A stretch of DNA of 37,500 nucleotides from Neocallimastix lanati (nom. inval.). Taxonomy: Eukaryota > Neocallimastigomycota > Neocallimastigomycetes > Neocallimastigales > Neocallimastigaceae. Each line of letters starts with the position of its first letter. The first letter of the stretch is position 1. The notes beneath the pieces were generated by a model. The model was given only the letters and a program-made list of their open reading frames with translations. It made no database searches and was not told the DNA's origin. Location: NCBI GenBank assembly GCA_016946835.1, contig JACVTC010000143.1:112501-150000 (forward strand). The letters run 5' to 3'. This document shows positions 37,471-37,500 of this stretch, in pieces. The translations under genes and the position numbers were made by a program.

Positions 37471-37500
37471 TACAACTTGCCGAAATACATAGTATTTTCT
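37343..37500 (+). repeat. LINE 3'-terminal segment, copy 2
   Basis: It matches 21066-21250 nearly base for base and is the less decayed of the two. Local stems include CTCTCCC (37339-37345) with GGGGAGAG (37372-37379) and GGGAA with TTCCC (37453-37465). Confidence 0.9.

Overview
The window looks like nuclear DNA of a dictyostelid social amoeba, D. discoideum or a close relative. The non-coding DNA is almost entirely A and T, with homopolymer runs of up to about 50 and long ATT/AAT and ATTATTT arrays. Proteins carry poly-Asn and poly-Gln tracts encoded by AAT and CAA. Codons end in A or T. Introns are short and AT-rich with GTAAGT/GTATGT-type donors. Gene identities come from reading the translated exons against family knowledge; no database search was run.

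Left third (1-9.4 kb), three genes. The 3' part of mlh1 (DNA mismatch repair, + strand, seven exons, 5' end outside the window) ends at 3145 and keeps the conserved FERC terminus. It converges on a seven-exon minus-strand gene (3937-6877) for a SPEF1/CLAMP-type microtubule-binding protein: a calponin-homology domain, a long Asn-rich linker and a C-terminal coiled coil. Upstream of it, also on the minus strand, is a two-exon gene (8578-9419) for a small DUF3605-type protein.

Middle (9.4-17.8 kb). A gene-poor spacer of about 4 kb carries a long imperfect hairpin (10281-10375) resembling a small-RNA precursor. It is followed by the complete 11-exon eIF2A gene (13604-17737, + strand). Ten exons join through ordinary GT-AG introns except at one place: intron 7 (15647-15769) has no GT-AG solution that keeps the conserved propeller sequence. 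It instead matches a U12-type AT-AC intron (5' ATATCCTTTT, branch-like TTCTTTAAC, 3' AC). This is the most interesting observation in the window.

Right half (17.8-37.5 kb), mostly gene-free. 18.83-21.25 kb holds a 5'-truncated, frameshifted LINE (non-LTR retrotransposon) ORF2 relic with recognisable reverse transcriptase motifs. Its 3' end recurs at the right edge of the window (about 36.8-37.5 kb) and, inverted and decayed, near 23.85 kb. The stretch 21.25-24.2 kb is a graveyard of retroelement-like pieces cut by very long A and T runs. From 25 to 34 kb the DNA is simple-sequence desert with hairpins, minisatellites and one unexplained island of balanced composition at 32.25-32.41 kb. One intact gene stands alone here: 34353-35378, a single-pass membrane protein of unknown function.

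The real genes appear independent of each other: repair, cytoskeleton, an unknown DUF, translation and a membrane protein. No operon-like or cluster logic was seen.
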